Source of the DNA: Centrapalus pauciflorus
Taxonomy: Eukaryota; Streptophyta; Magnoliopsida; Asterales; Asteraceae
Reading direction: 5' to 3'
Assembly (NCBI GenBank): GCA_020465985.1
Contig: JAANYP010002057.1
Span: 1 to 64,000 of the forward strand
DNA length: 64,000 nucleotides
The position numbers and the translations under genes are program-made. Shown here one piece after another: positions 11,876 to 23,400 of this stretch (the stretch's first letter is position 1; every line of letters starts with the position of its first letter). The notes beneath the pieces are model-generated. The model worked only from the letters and a program-made list of their open reading frames with translations, had not been told where the DNA came from and searched no databases.

Positions 11876-12548
11876 CAACTACAAAAAAACAGTCTTTTAG
11901 CAACAAATTTAGCGACAAATAAAACGATGTCGCTGATCTAAGACATAGTTAGCGACGCGTTTTACGACACCCATGTCGCGAACGTCGCTAACGATGTCCC
12001 CATTTGCATTCCCATACAATAATGTCGTAGTTGGTGTCGTTGATTTCGTCGCTAAATTTGCGACTTAAGAAATTGAGACGCAAGTTTGGTCATTGATTTT
12101 GCGACACCATGCATGTGTTGCTAAAGTTGTCGTTATATTTGCGACAACAATATACACATCGCTGAGTGTGTCGTTATCTTTGCGACTTTCAGTCAAACAT
12201 CGTAGGTTTAGTCGTTGATTTTGCGACACCATACATGTGTCGCTAAATTCGTCGTTATATTTGCGACAACAATATACACGCCGCTGAGTGCGTCGTTATC
12301 TTTGCGACTTTCAGTCACACATTGTAAGTTTCGTCGTTGATTTTGCGATACCATGCATGTGTCGATAAATTTGTCGTTATTTTTGCGACAACAATATACA
12401 CGTCGCTGAATGCGTCGTTATCTTTGCGACTTTAAAGCGCGCGTCGTAGATTTCGTCGTTTATATGTGACCCCATGCTTGTGTCGGTAAGTTAGTCGCAA
12501 TATTTGCGACGACAATATACACGTCGCTATAGGCGTCGTATAGAACGT
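11876..12548. mobile_element. CACTA-type transposon terminus with subterminal repeats
   Basis: The segment begins caactacaaaaaaacag, close to the plant CACTA terminal consensus (CACTACAA...), and then carries dense tagcgac / gtcgct / tttgcgac motifs in both orientations. That is the usual subterminal structure of En/Spm (CACTA) elements. The first bases differ from consensus by one inserted A. No matching opposite terminus (TTGTAGTG) was found in the window, so the element is either truncated or split by later insertions. Confidence 0.6.
12062..12548. repeat. tandem array, four units of about 122 bp
   Basis: The units start at 12062, 12184, 12306 and 12428, the first three exactly 122 bp apart. 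Each runs gactt... gtcgttgattttgcgac ... gcgacaacaatatacac ... gtcgttatctttgc. Unit 4 is the most diverged. The array belongs to the CACTA subterminal region. Confidence 0.9.
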
Positions 12549-12654
12549 CACGATCTATAGTGCTAACTTATGATTTATTATGTTGCTAGCTATACTCATG
12601 AGGGAGTTTGGTTCGAGGATTTTCTGGTATTGGCATTTGAAATCATGTGTTTTA

Positions 12655-12680
12655 TTACATATACATATACATATACATAT

Positions 12681-12733
<53 letters not shown>

Positions 12734-12752
12734 CTGTGCGTGTGTGTGTGTG

Positions 12753-12800
<48 letters not shown>
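12655..12800. repeat. TA/GT microsatellite
   Basis: A (catata)n, (TA)n and (GT)n compound microsatellite. Element B inserted at its edge and duplicated tatat. Confidence 0.97.
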
Positions 12801-13246
12801 TATATTGTTAGGCACAAAAAGGCCTCAGTCAAACCTGTTCTACATTTGAGGGGGAGATTCTTAATCAAACCTATTGATGCTTTTGAAGGTTGAATTTAAG
12901 GCCTGTTATATGCCGTATTGAAACCTGAAAATGATTTGCAATATCAGCCTTAAGCTGTTCTATGTGTTGCATGTGTTGCAACAAAGGCAGTTTTGCCCAA
13001 GCTGTTCAGTCTGCTGAACAGGCTGGACATAAACTGTCTGCGCTGCTCTACACTGGTGAGCAGCTTGGGCAGTTTACAAGTGTTCTGTTCTTTGTGAACA
13101 AAACCTGTTCTTTGTGAACAGGCTAAACACTTTATGGAATTTGTTTCCAAGTCCTCATGTATTGTTTTTGACTACAAGATCAGTTTACAAAGTCGAAGAC
13201 AAAGTGGACATCAGAACTACTCAGCCTGCCCAAGCTGTTCTGCTAC

Positions 13247-13516
13247 ATGAAGACAAAAGGTTATTTGAAAAAGGGTGACAGACCTTTTTCTTATATCAAT
13301 TTAGGCCTTTACAAGGAAGAAAAACACAAAGTTGACATTCCTTATTTGGTTAAAGGCAATGCAACAGTAGACAAAGTGAAAAGACAAAAGTTCTGCACAT
13401 ATGAAGACAAGTCTGCTTTTCAGAAAAGTGCAGAAAAGGTTATGTTGTCTTTTCAACAAGAGTTTACCTTTTTCATCCCGTCCAATGAAGAAGCTTCACT
13501 TAGATCCTCTGAGTGA
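13247..13516 (+). CDS. ORF inside the 5' LTR of B (89 aa, unknown)
   Basis: A Lys-rich, charged 89-residue ORF lies in U3, ending just before the TATA box. The 3' LTR has the same full-length ORF (24063-24332) with three base changes by eye, two of them conservative replacements. No known family is recognised and no membrane segment is seen. It may be chance coding in an LTR; being upstream of the TATA box it would need a different promoter or readthrough transcription. Confidence 0.3.
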   Translation: MKTKGYLKKGDRPFSYINLGLYKEEKHKVDIPYLVKGNATVDKVKRQKFCTYEDKSAFQKSAEKVMLSFQQEFTFFIPSNEEASLRSSE

Positions 13517-13517
13517 G

Positions 13518-13526
13518 TATAAAAGG
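13518..13526 (+). promoter_or_regulatory. TATA box of B 5' LTR
   Basis: TATAAAAGG is a canonical plant TATA box, identical in the 3' LTR at 24334-24342. Transcription of B should begin about 30 nt downstream, which would place the U3/R boundary near 13555. Confidence 0.75.
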
Positions 13527-13941
13527 AAACTTCCAAGGATTGAAAGATTAAGCCAAAAAGCTAAGTGCTGAAAACAAGAGTGAACGTGCATTCAAAGTGT
13601 GTCTTTCATGCATGCAAGTCTGCTTGAATAAAACAGTGCTCAGTGTCTAAGCTGTTCTTATTCAAGCTGTTCCTCAGAGTCTTGTAAACACAGTGAGTGA
13701 TTCTTAGTGAGTGTATTCATTGTAATTAGTTTAAGTTAGTCTTAGACTAGTTAAACATACTGTTGTATCTGTCATCTCAGCTTGAACCTTTCCGTATTCA
13801 AGCTTGTTTGTAATTAACATTTGTTAATAAGACATACAAACATTGAGAAAATTGTGTGTAGTTTTTAAAGTGATGTATTCACCCCCCCCCCCCTCTACAG
13901 CTTAAAGCTATATACTTGGGATATCTTTTGGGACCTACAAC

Positions 13942-13953
13942 TGGTATCAGAGC
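13942..13953 (+). promoter_or_regulatory. primer binding site of B
   Basis: TGGTATCAGAGC, complementary to the 3' end of initiator-Met tRNA, lies two bases after the 5' LTR. This is the usual plant copia primer site. Confidence 0.95.
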
Positions 13954-14001
13954 AGTTTAGAGTGTGTGTCATTCTAGATCTCTCATTCTCCCAAAATTTC
14001 C

Positions 14002-16752
14002 ATGGACAACAGTGCTGCAAGTTCCTCATACTATGACAATGGCTCAATGGGTAAACCTCCAAAGTTCAATCATCAGAACTTTTCTGGTTGGAAGTGCAGA
14101 ATGATGCTCTACTTAGAGAATCAGGATGTACAACTACCAGAGATTGTAATGGAGGGTCCCTATGTGCCAACCTCTGTTACAACAATAACCCCTGCTGTTG
14201 AAGGAGCTGCTCCTGAGATCAGAACATTTGAGAAAGCAAAAGCTCAATGGTCTGATGAAGACAAAAGACTGGTGGCTCTTGATGCAAAGGCCAGAAACAA
14301 TCTGGTCATCTCTCTACCGGATGATGTGTTCAAACAGGTTGAGAAGATGAAGACTGCAAAGGAGATGTGGGATACTTTGTGTACTGTCTATGATGGACCC
14401 ACAATCACACTTGACAACAGGATTAATAATCTTGTTAGACAGTATGAACTCTTCTTTGCAAAACCAAAGGAGACTCTCACTGAAACCTATACCAGGTTTA
14501 CTGCTCTTGTAAATGATCTCAAAGCTGTTGGGATCACCAAGGACAGCCTGACTTTGGTAAACAAGTTCTTAGATGTTCTGCCTGAAGAATGGAATTACTT
14601 TTCTACAATTTTAAGGAATTCAGGTACCATCAAAAGTATGGATCTTGTTAACTTATATGGATCCTTGCTAAATGATGAGCAATCAAGGCAACAAAAGAGA
14701 AATGCCTTGAAAATATCTAAGAAAGGTGCAGCCTTTGTGGCTAGTGTGAGACAACCTGTAAATCAAGTGAGTGATGTGTTCACTCAACCTGATCAACAGG
14801 CTGATGATAAGGAGGAAATGTCTGATGAGGAAGACAATGCAGATAGTACTGAACTGGATGATGAGCAGATGATAGCCATGCTTGTCAAAAGGTTCAACAA
14901 GAAAAGATTTGGAAGAAACATGCTACAGGGAAGCTCAAATGCTGTCAAAAAGAAAGCATTTGACAAGACCAAAGCTGAGTGCTTCAAATGTGGCAAAACT
15001 GGCCATATAGCTGCTGACTGTGTGTCAAAAGCTGTTGGTCAGACATCCAAATCACACAAGACAAGCAGGGATGATGGCTATAGGGTTAAGTACGTTATGG
15101 CCATGGCTAAGCTGAGGAAGTTAGAAAACTCAGTGGTTTCTAACAGGCAAAAGGGACTAATGGCTGAAACTTGTGACTGGGAGGAGTCTGATTCATCATC
15201 TGATGAAGAAGACAACAACTGTCTGATGGCCAACACTGATGTCCCATCAACAAGCAACTTCAAACAGGATCTGGCTGAAGCTGAAGCTTTCAGCAGCTTG
15301 GAGAACTGGAACCCTACAATGATGTATAAGGTACAAAATTTTATGGATTACAGTTCTGAAGAAAAAGTTAAAATGTTTGAATATATGCTTGTTGATCTAA
15401 AAGCTGTTGTTGAGAAGCATGCTGTTTTATTATCTGAAATCTCTAAGCTTAAAAGTGATATTGAAACAAAGTCCAGTAAACTGGACAGCTTCCATAACTT
15501 GGAAGCTGAGCTTGATGAATTAAAACACATCAATTCCATTTTACTGGAAGAAAAGAGAGAAACAGATATAAAACATCCTAAGCTTCAAAAGATAGTTGAC
15601 TCTTGGTGCCAATCTGCACAAAAAGTCAGCCACTGCATAAGTCAGCAGATTCCTGCACAAATCCAAGCCTATCTTGGAGGGGATCTTGACACAACAGCTT
15701 CCATTGTTGAGGTTTATAATTTAAAAGAAGACTTGTCCACTCTTGGTGAGCTTCCAAACACTTTTATTCAAAAAGTGAATGGTAAATTAATCTCAACAAA
15801 CAGGTTTGTCAAGCCTAAAAACACTGACAGCTCGTGTGAACCAAGCTCAAAAGCTGTTGATGAAATGAGTTTTTCATCAAATAAGCTTGCTAAGTGTTCT
15901 GCTGATTCACACAAGCAAAAGAAAGGAAAGCATGTCCAAACTGCAGCTGTGGACACCAAATCTGTTGACAAAACAGACTTTGGGTCTAAAGCTGGTGTTA
16001 AAAGGCATACTAATCCTTTTAATGCTGAACATTTTGAAAATAAGTCTTCAAAAGGTAAGCAGTCTGCCTTTAACATGAATAAGTCTCAGGTTGAAGGCAA
16101 ACCTGCTGTGATTTCAAATAAGTTTTCAAATCATAGTAGTAAACTGGTTTTAAATGAGAATAAGTATTTAAAAACCAGAAATAATGATTATGTTGATAGG
16201 CAACATCAATCACATATCAGGAAGGGCAAAGGCAAAGTCATTGCTCAGCCTGAGAGATCTGGGAATAAGTTTCCTAAACCTGTGGAGGTTCAAAAGCCAA
16301 TTAAGCTTCCTATTTTTGATATCTGCCCTCCTAAAAAGAGGAAAGAAGAGACAGGCAAAGCTGTGGCTATTGAACTTTCCACTCAAGCTGTTGATTCATC
16401 AAAAAGCAATAAGTTTGCTAAACCTGCTGATGGAATCAACAGAAATAACCCAGAATGTGTTTCTGAAAGGTCTTCTTCCAAAAATGCTAAAAGAAGAAAG
16501 TGCTATAAATGTGGAATGAAGACACATCTGGCCAAAGACTGTCCGAAAACTGTGGACATGAGGCCTGCTGACTCTAATGCTTCCCTCACTGCCAACATAA
16601 ACAGTTTTGGAAACATCTTAGCCAATGAGAGTGGTATTCAAACTGATACCATTCAAATAGGGAATATTAGAGTTGACATTACAAGTCCATCAACAAATGT
16701 TGATGAAATAGGAGAACTCATCTCTGTGATGAGTTCCCCTAAAAGTATCTAA
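14002..16752 (+). CDS. gag: copia B Gag polyprotein (916 aa, intact)
   Basis: Gag forms the virus-like particle and packages element RNA. Residues about 20-240 are the copia-type capsid region (FSGWKCRMMLYL near the start, then the long helical UBN2-like part). Acidic segments follow near 265-285. A CCHC zinc knuckle is at residues 327-340 (CFKCGKTGHIAADC). A coiled-coil-like region covers roughly 445-520. A Lys/Ser-rich linker leads to a second CCHC at 834-847 (CYKCGMKTHLAKDC). At 916 residues it is much longer than a basic copia Gag, as in Sirevirus-type elements. The start is the first ATG, 49 nt after the primer site. It is the only intact Gag in the window. The protease frame begins about 20 nt after the stop in another frame. 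Confidence 0.9.
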   Translation: MDNSAASSSYYDNGSMGKPPKFNHQNFSGWKCRMMLYLENQDVQLPEIVMEGPYVPTSVTTITPAVEGAAPEIRTFEKAKAQWSDEDKRLVALDAKARNNLVISLPDDVFKQVEKMKTAKEMWDTLCTVYDGPTITLDNRINNLVRQYELFFAKPKETLTETYTRFTALVNDLKAVGITKDSLTLVNKFLDVLPEEWNYFSTILRNSGTIKSMDLVNLYGSLLNDEQSRQQKRNALKISKKGAAFVASVRQPVNQVSDVFTQPDQQADDKEEMSDEEDNADSTELDDEQMIAMLVKRFNKKRFGRNMLQGSSNAVKKKAFDKTKAECFKCGKTGHIAADCVSKAVGQTSKSHKTSRDDGYRVKYVMAMAKLRKLENSVVSNRQKGLMAETCDWEESDSSSDEEDNNCLMANTDVPSTSNFKQDLAEAEAFSSLENWNPTMMYKVQNFMDYSSEEKVKMFEYMLVDLKAVVEKHAVLLSEISKLKSDIETKSSKLDSFHNLEAELDELKHINSILLEEKRETDIKHPKLQKIVDSWCQSAQKVSHCISQQIPAQIQAYLGGDLDTTASIVEVYNLKEDLSTLGELPNTFIQKVNGKLISTNRFVKPKNTDSSCEPSSKAVDEMSFSSNKLAKCSADSHKQKKGKHVQTAAVDTKSVDKTDFGSKAGVKRHTNPFNAEHFENKSSKGKQSAFNMNKSQVEGKPAVISNKFSNHSSKLVLNENKYLKTRNNDYVDRQHQSHIRKGKGKVIAQPERSGNKFPKPVEVQKPIKLPIFDICPPKKRKEETGKAVAIELSTQAVDSSKSNKFAKPADGINRNNPECVSERSSSKNAKRRKCYKCGMKTHLAKDCPKTVDMRPADSNASLTANINSFGNILANESGIQTDTIQIGNIRVDITSPSTNVDEIGELISVMSSPKSI

Positions 16753-16771
16753 TGTTCTTCTTATCACTCTG

Positions 16772-19700
16772 CAGGAAAAACAACCATCCCAGGTTTGGTA
16801 CTTGGAAAGTGGCTGCTCAGGGCACATGACAGGTTGTAAGGACCTGCTGAGTGATCTCAGGCCTGAAAAAGGGCCAAAAGTCACATTTGGTGACAATGTA
16901 CAGGATCTACTGAGGGATATAGAACTCTTAAAGCTGGTGCTGCAGTGTTCAAAAGAGTAGCCTATGTGGTTGGGCTAAAACATAACCTTGTTAGCATAAG
17001 CCAACTGTGTAATGCTGGCTATAAGGTTAACTTTGATGAGCACCTGGGTTACATATTGGATCCCCAAGGCAAAGTTGTGTTGTGTGCTCAACGAAAGAAA
17101 GGTGTATATGTTGTGGACATGCAATCTGCTGATTCCACAACTGAAACCTGCTTCCTCACAAGAACAAATGCAGACTTAAACTGGTTATGGCACAAAAGGC
17201 TGTCACATCTGAACTTCAAGAACATCAACAAACTCTGTAAGAAAGAGTTGGTGACAGATTTGCCTTCTATGACCTTTGTTAAAGATAAACTCTGCACATC
17301 TTGTGAGAAAGGCAAGTAGAGAAAATCATCATTTAAATCCAAACATAACTTCTCTATTGATACTCCTCTCTTCTTAATCCATATTGACTTGTTTGGACCT
17401 GTTAATGTCCCAAGTCTAGGAGGAAGAAGATACAGTCTAGTAATGGTTGATGAGTTCTCCAGGTACACATGGGTTATCTTCTTAAAGGGCAAAGGAGAGG
17501 ATGCTAGAGAAATTATTGGATTTGTGAATAAGATGGAAATGCTGAACTCTGCCCAAGTAAAGCAGCTTAGAAGTGATCATGGTACTGAATTCGGAAACAG
17601 TACTCTTGAGGACTTCTGTGAAGAGAAAGGAATCACTCAAAACTTTTCAGCTGTAAGAACTCCACAACAAAATGGAGTTGCTGAAAGGAGAAACAGAAAT
17701 CTCATTGAAGCTGCTAGAACCATGCTGTGTGCAACTGGTTTACCTTCATCATTCTGGGCTGAAGCTGTTAACACTGCCCGCTTCACCCAAAACAGATCCT
17801 TAGTGGTGAAAAGGTTCAACAAGACCCCCTATGAGCTGCTCAAAGGGAGGAAACCAAGTGTCAGTTACTTCCATGTGTTTGGTTGTCCCTGCTTCATTTT
17901 GAATCAAAGGGACCAATTAACAAAGTTTGAACCAAAAGCTGATGAAGGTGTGTTTGTTGGCTACTCTGCTATCTCTAAAGCCTAAAGAGTGTAGAACAAC
18001 AAAAGAAAGGTGATAGATGAATCTATTAATGTCACCTTTGAAGAGTCCAAGAATGCTTCCACCAAAGCTGTTCCTGAATCAGTTTCAGGAGAATTAAACT
18101 TTGATGAACTGATGCATTCAAACAGTTAAGAGGACTCAAAAGCTTCCACATCACCCAGTGTGGAACGTATTAATCATGATGGGCATGATGATGATTATGT
18201 CAATACACCCTGTGTGAATAAGTGTACTGATCTAATTACAAATGCATGTCCTGAACCTATCAATGCTGATTTTCCTGGTTCCTCTGCTGATATGTTCAAC
18301 AGTGGTCAGTCATGTTCAACAGGTGAACAGGCTCAGGACAACAGTGTGTCTGAAAATCCTGAGAGCTGTTCAACAGGACCTGCTGAAGCTGCTGATAACT
18401 TTGGAGAATCATCATTGAAGAATGATCCTAAGTGGATCAGGTTTCACCCCAATGATCAAATAATTGGTGACATCAACAAAGGGGTACAAACAAGGTGGGA
18501 CAGCTTAGGGAACTTCTGTATGTTCTCTAGTTTTGTTTCACTAATGGAGCCAAAGAAAGTGGATGAAGCACTAAAAGATGCCAATTGGATCACTGCCATG
18601 CAAGAAGAACTCAATCAGTTTGAAAGAAACAAAGTATGGAAGCTGGTCCCTGCACATAAAGGCAAAACTATAATTGGCACTAAATGGGTTTTCAGGAATA
18701 AGATGGATGAGCAAGGTCATGTCATAAGAAATAAGGCAAGACTGGTTGCTCAAGGTTACAGACAGGAGGAAGGAATTGACTATGATGAGACATTTGCTCC
18801 TGTGGCCAGGCTAGAAGCAATTCGTTTGTATCTAGCCTACGCTACTCATAAGAGCATTAAGGTATTTCAAATGGATGTGAAGAGTGCATTTTTAAATGGG
18901 AAGCTGCAAGAAGAAGTTTATGTCAAGCAGCCTCCAGGTTTTGAAAATGAACATCATCCATGTTTTGTCTATAAGTTGGACAAAGCTCTCTATGGTCTCA
19001 AACAAGTCCTTAGAGCCTGGTATGACACGCTTACTGAGTTCCTTATGAGCAATGGGTATTCCAAAGGTAAAGTGGATACTACACTGTTCATAAAGAAGGT
19101 GAAATCTGATATTATGCTTGTTCAAATTTTTGTGGATGATATAATATTTGGTTCTACCAATGAGCAGTTATGCAAGAATTTTTCATTACTCATGAAATCT
19201 AAATATGAAATGAGTATGATGGGAGAACTTACTTTCTTTTTAGGATTACAGGTTAAACAAACCTCAACTGGAATTTTAATAAATCAAAGAAAGTATACCT
19301 TAGATCTCTTGAAAAAGTTTAAATTTGATCAAAGTTCTCCTATTAAAACCCCAATGGCAACCAATGTAAAATTGGATGCTGATATCAGTGGCAAAGCTGT
19401 TTCAGAAACAGCTTACAGAGGTATGATTGGGAGCTTGATGTACTTAACTCCTAGTAGACCTGATATTATGTTTGCCACCTGTCTGTGTGCTAGGTTCCAA
19501 GCTGATCCAAAGGAATCTCATCTAGATGCCATTAAGAGAATCTTCAGATACCTGAAGGGTACACCAGGTTTGGGTCTTTGGTATCCCAAAGACTCCAGCC
19601 TTGAACTAACAGGTTATTCAGATTATGATTTTGCAGGCTGCAGGCTAGATAGGAAAAGCACAACAGGTGGATGTCAACTCCTTGGTGGTAAGTTGATAAG

Positions 19701-20076
19701 TTGGTGCAGCAAGAAGCAAAACTCAGTATCTACTTCTACTGCTGAAGCTGAGTACATTGCTGCTGGAAGCTGCTGTGGGCAGATTCTGTGGATGCAGCAT
19801 CAGCTTGAAGATTATGGGCTTGTGTATAGGAAAATTCCTATTCTGTGCGATAACACAAGTGCCATAGCCATTTCCAACAATCTGGTTTTTCATTCAAGAA
19901 CAAAGCATATTGAAGTCAGACATCACTTCATCAGGGATCACATTCAGAAAGGTAATGTGGAGGTAAGTTTTATTTCCACAAATGAAAAGCTTGTAGACAT
20001 TTTCACGAAACCTCTGGATGAAACAAGGTTTAATTACCTTGTCAGCAAGCTGGGCATGTTAAACAAAAGTGACTAA
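16772..20076 (+). pseudogene. pol: copia B pol, decayed; RT-RNase H part open
   Basis: The protease frame opens at 16772, but the catalytic motif reads ESGCSGHMTG: the expected Asp is Glu. A 1-nt shift occurs near 16890, after which integrase is open. Stops interrupt it at 17317-17319 (TAG), 17983-17985 (TAA), 17992-17994 (TAG) and 18127-18129 (TAA). The integrase motifs QLRSDHGTEF and NGVAERRNRN are present. From 18160 to 20076 one frame is open for 638 residues with RT (SAFLNGK, FVDDIIFGST) and RNase H (DFAGCRLDRKST, STAEAEY, CDNTSAI). The RT/RNase H active-site residues look complete, while protease is probably dead. Confidence 0.93.
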
Positions 20077-20413
20077 GTGTCCTCAAAGGTCTAAAACTTT
20101 GTATGTCTCACACTGATCAAGTTTCTCAGAACAGCTTAGACAGAACAGGCTCTGTGTGTTATGTACTTAGCCACTTTTCTGAAATCCTTGATCAGCTTGA
20201 ACATACAACAGGCTGAACACACCTGTTTCTGACCCAGTCTCAAAACCTGTCCAGTCTGAACCCCTCATCTCCTCTCCACAATCACCCACTTCATCCATCC
20301 ACTACCAAAGAAAATCAGTCTCCAAAAAGAAACCAGCCCAAACAACCACCTCCTCTGTTCCCTCCCAACAGGGTTCAGTTGTAAGAGAAGCCACCCCTGC
20401 TGCCTCTCCTATA
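20077..20413 (+). other. spacer between pol and extra ORF of B
   Basis: Non-coding or low-complexity sequence rich in cagcttgaaca / acaggctgaaca motifs. The extra ORF frame may begin slightly upstream of 20414, since Ser/Pro-rich codons precede it. Confidence 0.4.
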
Positions 20414-23400
20414 TTGGGAGAAGGTTCAGCACACTTGGAGCATGCTTCACTCCAGCCTGAGTCCACCCCGAGTCAGCCTAGACCCTCTGGTTCCTCCCAA
20501 CAAGATCCAGTTGTACAAAAGGAGATCACCACCTCAACTATTCCAGCCTCTCAACAGGCTGAGGATATTGAAAGACAGGAGCCCTCTCCACTCCATAATG
20601 CGTCCACACTGTCCCCCACTCAAACTGCTTTTCACCCTGAGTCTGCACGAGGTGCCCACACTGCTGGTATAAACCAATCAGCAGCTCAGCCTCAAACTTC
20701 TGCTCCCCATGATACAGCTGTTCCACACCAAACAGCTGCTAAGGGACCAACAACCCAAGCTGATGAACCTCAGGGATCATACCATCCCTTTGGTGAGGCT
20801 GCTCCCTCTATGCAAGCTCCATCAGCAGGTTTCACCACTGCTGATGTTGAAATGCATATCCCATCTCCCCATGATGAGGTGCTTTTACACCAAGGCACTG
20901 TAGAGGGAACCCCCACTGGCCTTCATGAGGATGTTGCAACACAAGTAGCATCTGAAAGGCCCCCAACATCAACTCCTTTTCCTGATGAAGCAGCTACAGC
21001 CGCTGCTGAGGGACCCTTTGACCCCTCCAAGCTGGGCCACATTACTTTTGCCCAGGCTATGGAGCTTCTATCAAATGTTCCTCTTCCCTCTCCCTCACAT
21101 CCTCATACACCAACCTCATCATCATCTTCTCCATCCACCCAATCTAAACAGTCCACCCATACACCTCCATCTCCCAAAAACCTGCCTTTGAAGGATCAGC
21201 TTTCTCTGCTGACCAACAAAGTTGGTTCTTTGGAAACCACTATGACCTCTCTACCCTCTATCATTTCAGACTCTGTGTCTAAACAGCTTAAAGGATTCTT
21301 GATTTGTTCAAAGATTCCTTCCCTGCCACTCCACAAACAAATAATTCTCCACAGCTGATTGCACTCACTGCACAGCTGCAAAATGTGTCAACTTCCCTCT
21401 CCTCCATTCTTTCACTGCAACAGGACTCTGTGTCCTCAATGACAGCTATTTCTCAACAGCTTTCATCTCTCCTAACGTCTTGCAACACTACCCTTCCTAC
21501 TACTCTGGCCAGCTTGAACACCCTCATTGGCTCCCTATCCAATTCTGTGTCATCAAACCTTGCTGATGTGCAAGATTCTCTCGAATTACATCTTGCACAG
21601 CTTCAAAGTTTGCTGTTCACAGCTTCTGATAGGGAAACTATTGTTTAGCTGACCTCCCTTGCTGATACCCAATCCTCTTCTCTTCAAACCTGTCTTATCC
21701 AGCTTGCAGAGGTGAAGGACAACTTGGCATTCTTAGTGACTAGCCTTGTTGGCCCCAGACCTACTGCCAAAACTGCTGGCAAGCCTGATGACTTTGTGTC
21801 TTCAGGCAAACCGGGTGTTGAAGGTGCTGGTCCATCTCCTTCAAAGGGGGAGAAGTCTTCTGCCTCGAAGACTAAGTCTAAGGGGGAGAAAACTTCTTCT
21901 CCTAAGGAGAAATCAGTGCCTGCAACACTCACTGATCAACCAGCAGTAGCTTCAACAGGTACACTGGAGGGTGCCTCCCATGCTGCTCAGCCTACTCAGG
22001 CTGAAACTTCAAACCCTGCTCAGTCTAAGGGGGAGGAACTTATGTATGAGGACAGGCCAAGCAGCAGAAGGAGGCATCTGATCTTACAAGAAGAAGAAGA
22101 AGAGGAGGAGGAAAGTCCTGAAGCTGCTGTCACTATAGCAGCTAAAGGAAAAGAAAAAGCAGCAACTGATCCCCAACAACTGATAGCAGCAGAGATTCAA
22201 TTTCACAAAGCCAGGGCCAAAGAAATGGGTCTTCCTATGCACAAATACTTTGAGTTTAGAGAAGAACAGCTTCAAGCCCTGGAAGCTCTAAGGAAAGAAG
22301 AAGAATCTGCCAAAGCTGCTAAATCTTTTGCAATTCAAGAGGCAAGGAAAGTCAAAATGTCCACTCTGAATGTGCAAAAGAAATTAATGGAAGCTGCTAA
22401 GGGATCAGCAGAAGAGAAGGAAGCAGAAAAAGAAAAGGGTGCTCTGGCCTCAGTGACGAAAACTCAAGTGCCCTCTGCTAGAACCCAATTCCATTTTGAC
22501 AACCTGGCAAGGAAGAAGTTTCATGATGTTGCTGACCGAAGACTTGCTAAGGAACCAATTGTCAAAGCTGTTCCAATTTCAAGAAAAGGCAAACAGTGGA
22601 AACTGCAAATTACCAGGATGGGTTCAACAGGCCCTGAGCTGGAATCTTATGATCACACTGATGTTGCCCAAATGGGGTATAGGGAATGGGTGGAACTAGC
22701 AGTTGCCCTGAGCCAGTCAAAGTCAGAAAAGGCTAAGACTATCAGGGCATATGTAAAGAACTTAATGGAGAGAGTGAAAGATCTTGGCCTGATCTCAACT
22801 GATATAAGTAAGGGTGTCTCTGTGACATATCCCAAGATAAAGTCCAAAAGAAGAAGGAGAGACACAGAGCTGGAAGAACTCCTTTTGATGATTGAACAAG
22901 GAGATTATGCTGTGGAAATCAAAGGAGTTAACCACAGCCTGCCCAAAGGAGTAGATTTTGAAGATGGCAAAGTAATTGAAGAGCCTGAGTTAGGGGCATT
23001 TTTTGTAGATCCTCTATCCCAGAAGAAATGTTTTCAAAGAGCTTCAGACCTGCACAAAGTTGGTCTTAAGCAGCTTGCAGCCTTCAGAATTGCCAACTCC
23101 TTCAGGCAGTCTAGCAAATGGAGAGCAGCCATCTGGGATGTGCTGAGAGATTTGTATGACAGAGGTGAGCTTATCCAAACTTCATGTTTCTCAGAGTTGA
23201 AATTCAGGATCTGGAAGAAACAAGGGAGGAACTTGAAAGAATATTTGGAGAAAGACTGCCACCTTGAGTACAGTGATGTCCATCTACCAATCAGGGTAGG
23301 TGAAGAATGGAAGCTGTCCATCAGTTGGACAGGCTTACCATTTTCCGCTCCCAACAAAAACAGTCCAATGTACATTAGTTGTACTCTATTTACATATGTT

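Larger units (their letters stand above)
12806..13939 (+). repeat. 5' LTR of B (1134 bp)
   Basis: It starts TGTTAGG and ends CCTACA and matches 23622-24749 closely. It contains a series of short hairpins (13002-13021, 13042-13064, 13104-13122), an 89-codon ORF, a TATA box, and a C homopolymer of about 12 nt near 13881 that is shorter in the 3' copy. A second polypurine-like motif, TTGAGGGGGAG, lies near its start at about 12846. Confidence 0.96.

Noticed and set aside
12062..12548. Repeat-spacer pattern resembling a CRISPR array
   Set aside because: Whole 122-bp units are conserved with no unique spacers, in eukaryotic transposon context.
12555..12893. Open frames on both strands over the TA/GT tract
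   Set aside because: Microsatellite artefacts that also cross the LTR boundary of B.
13942..13953. tRNA-like sequence near LTR ends
   Set aside because: Only the 12-nt complement of the initiator tRNA 3' end is present; it is a primer site, not a tRNA gene.
16745..16774. Possible intron between gag and pol of B (GTATCT...CTCTGCAG)
   Set aside because: It would be only 30 nt, below the usable size for plant introns; a frameshift or suppressed stop, or an upstream donor, is more likely.
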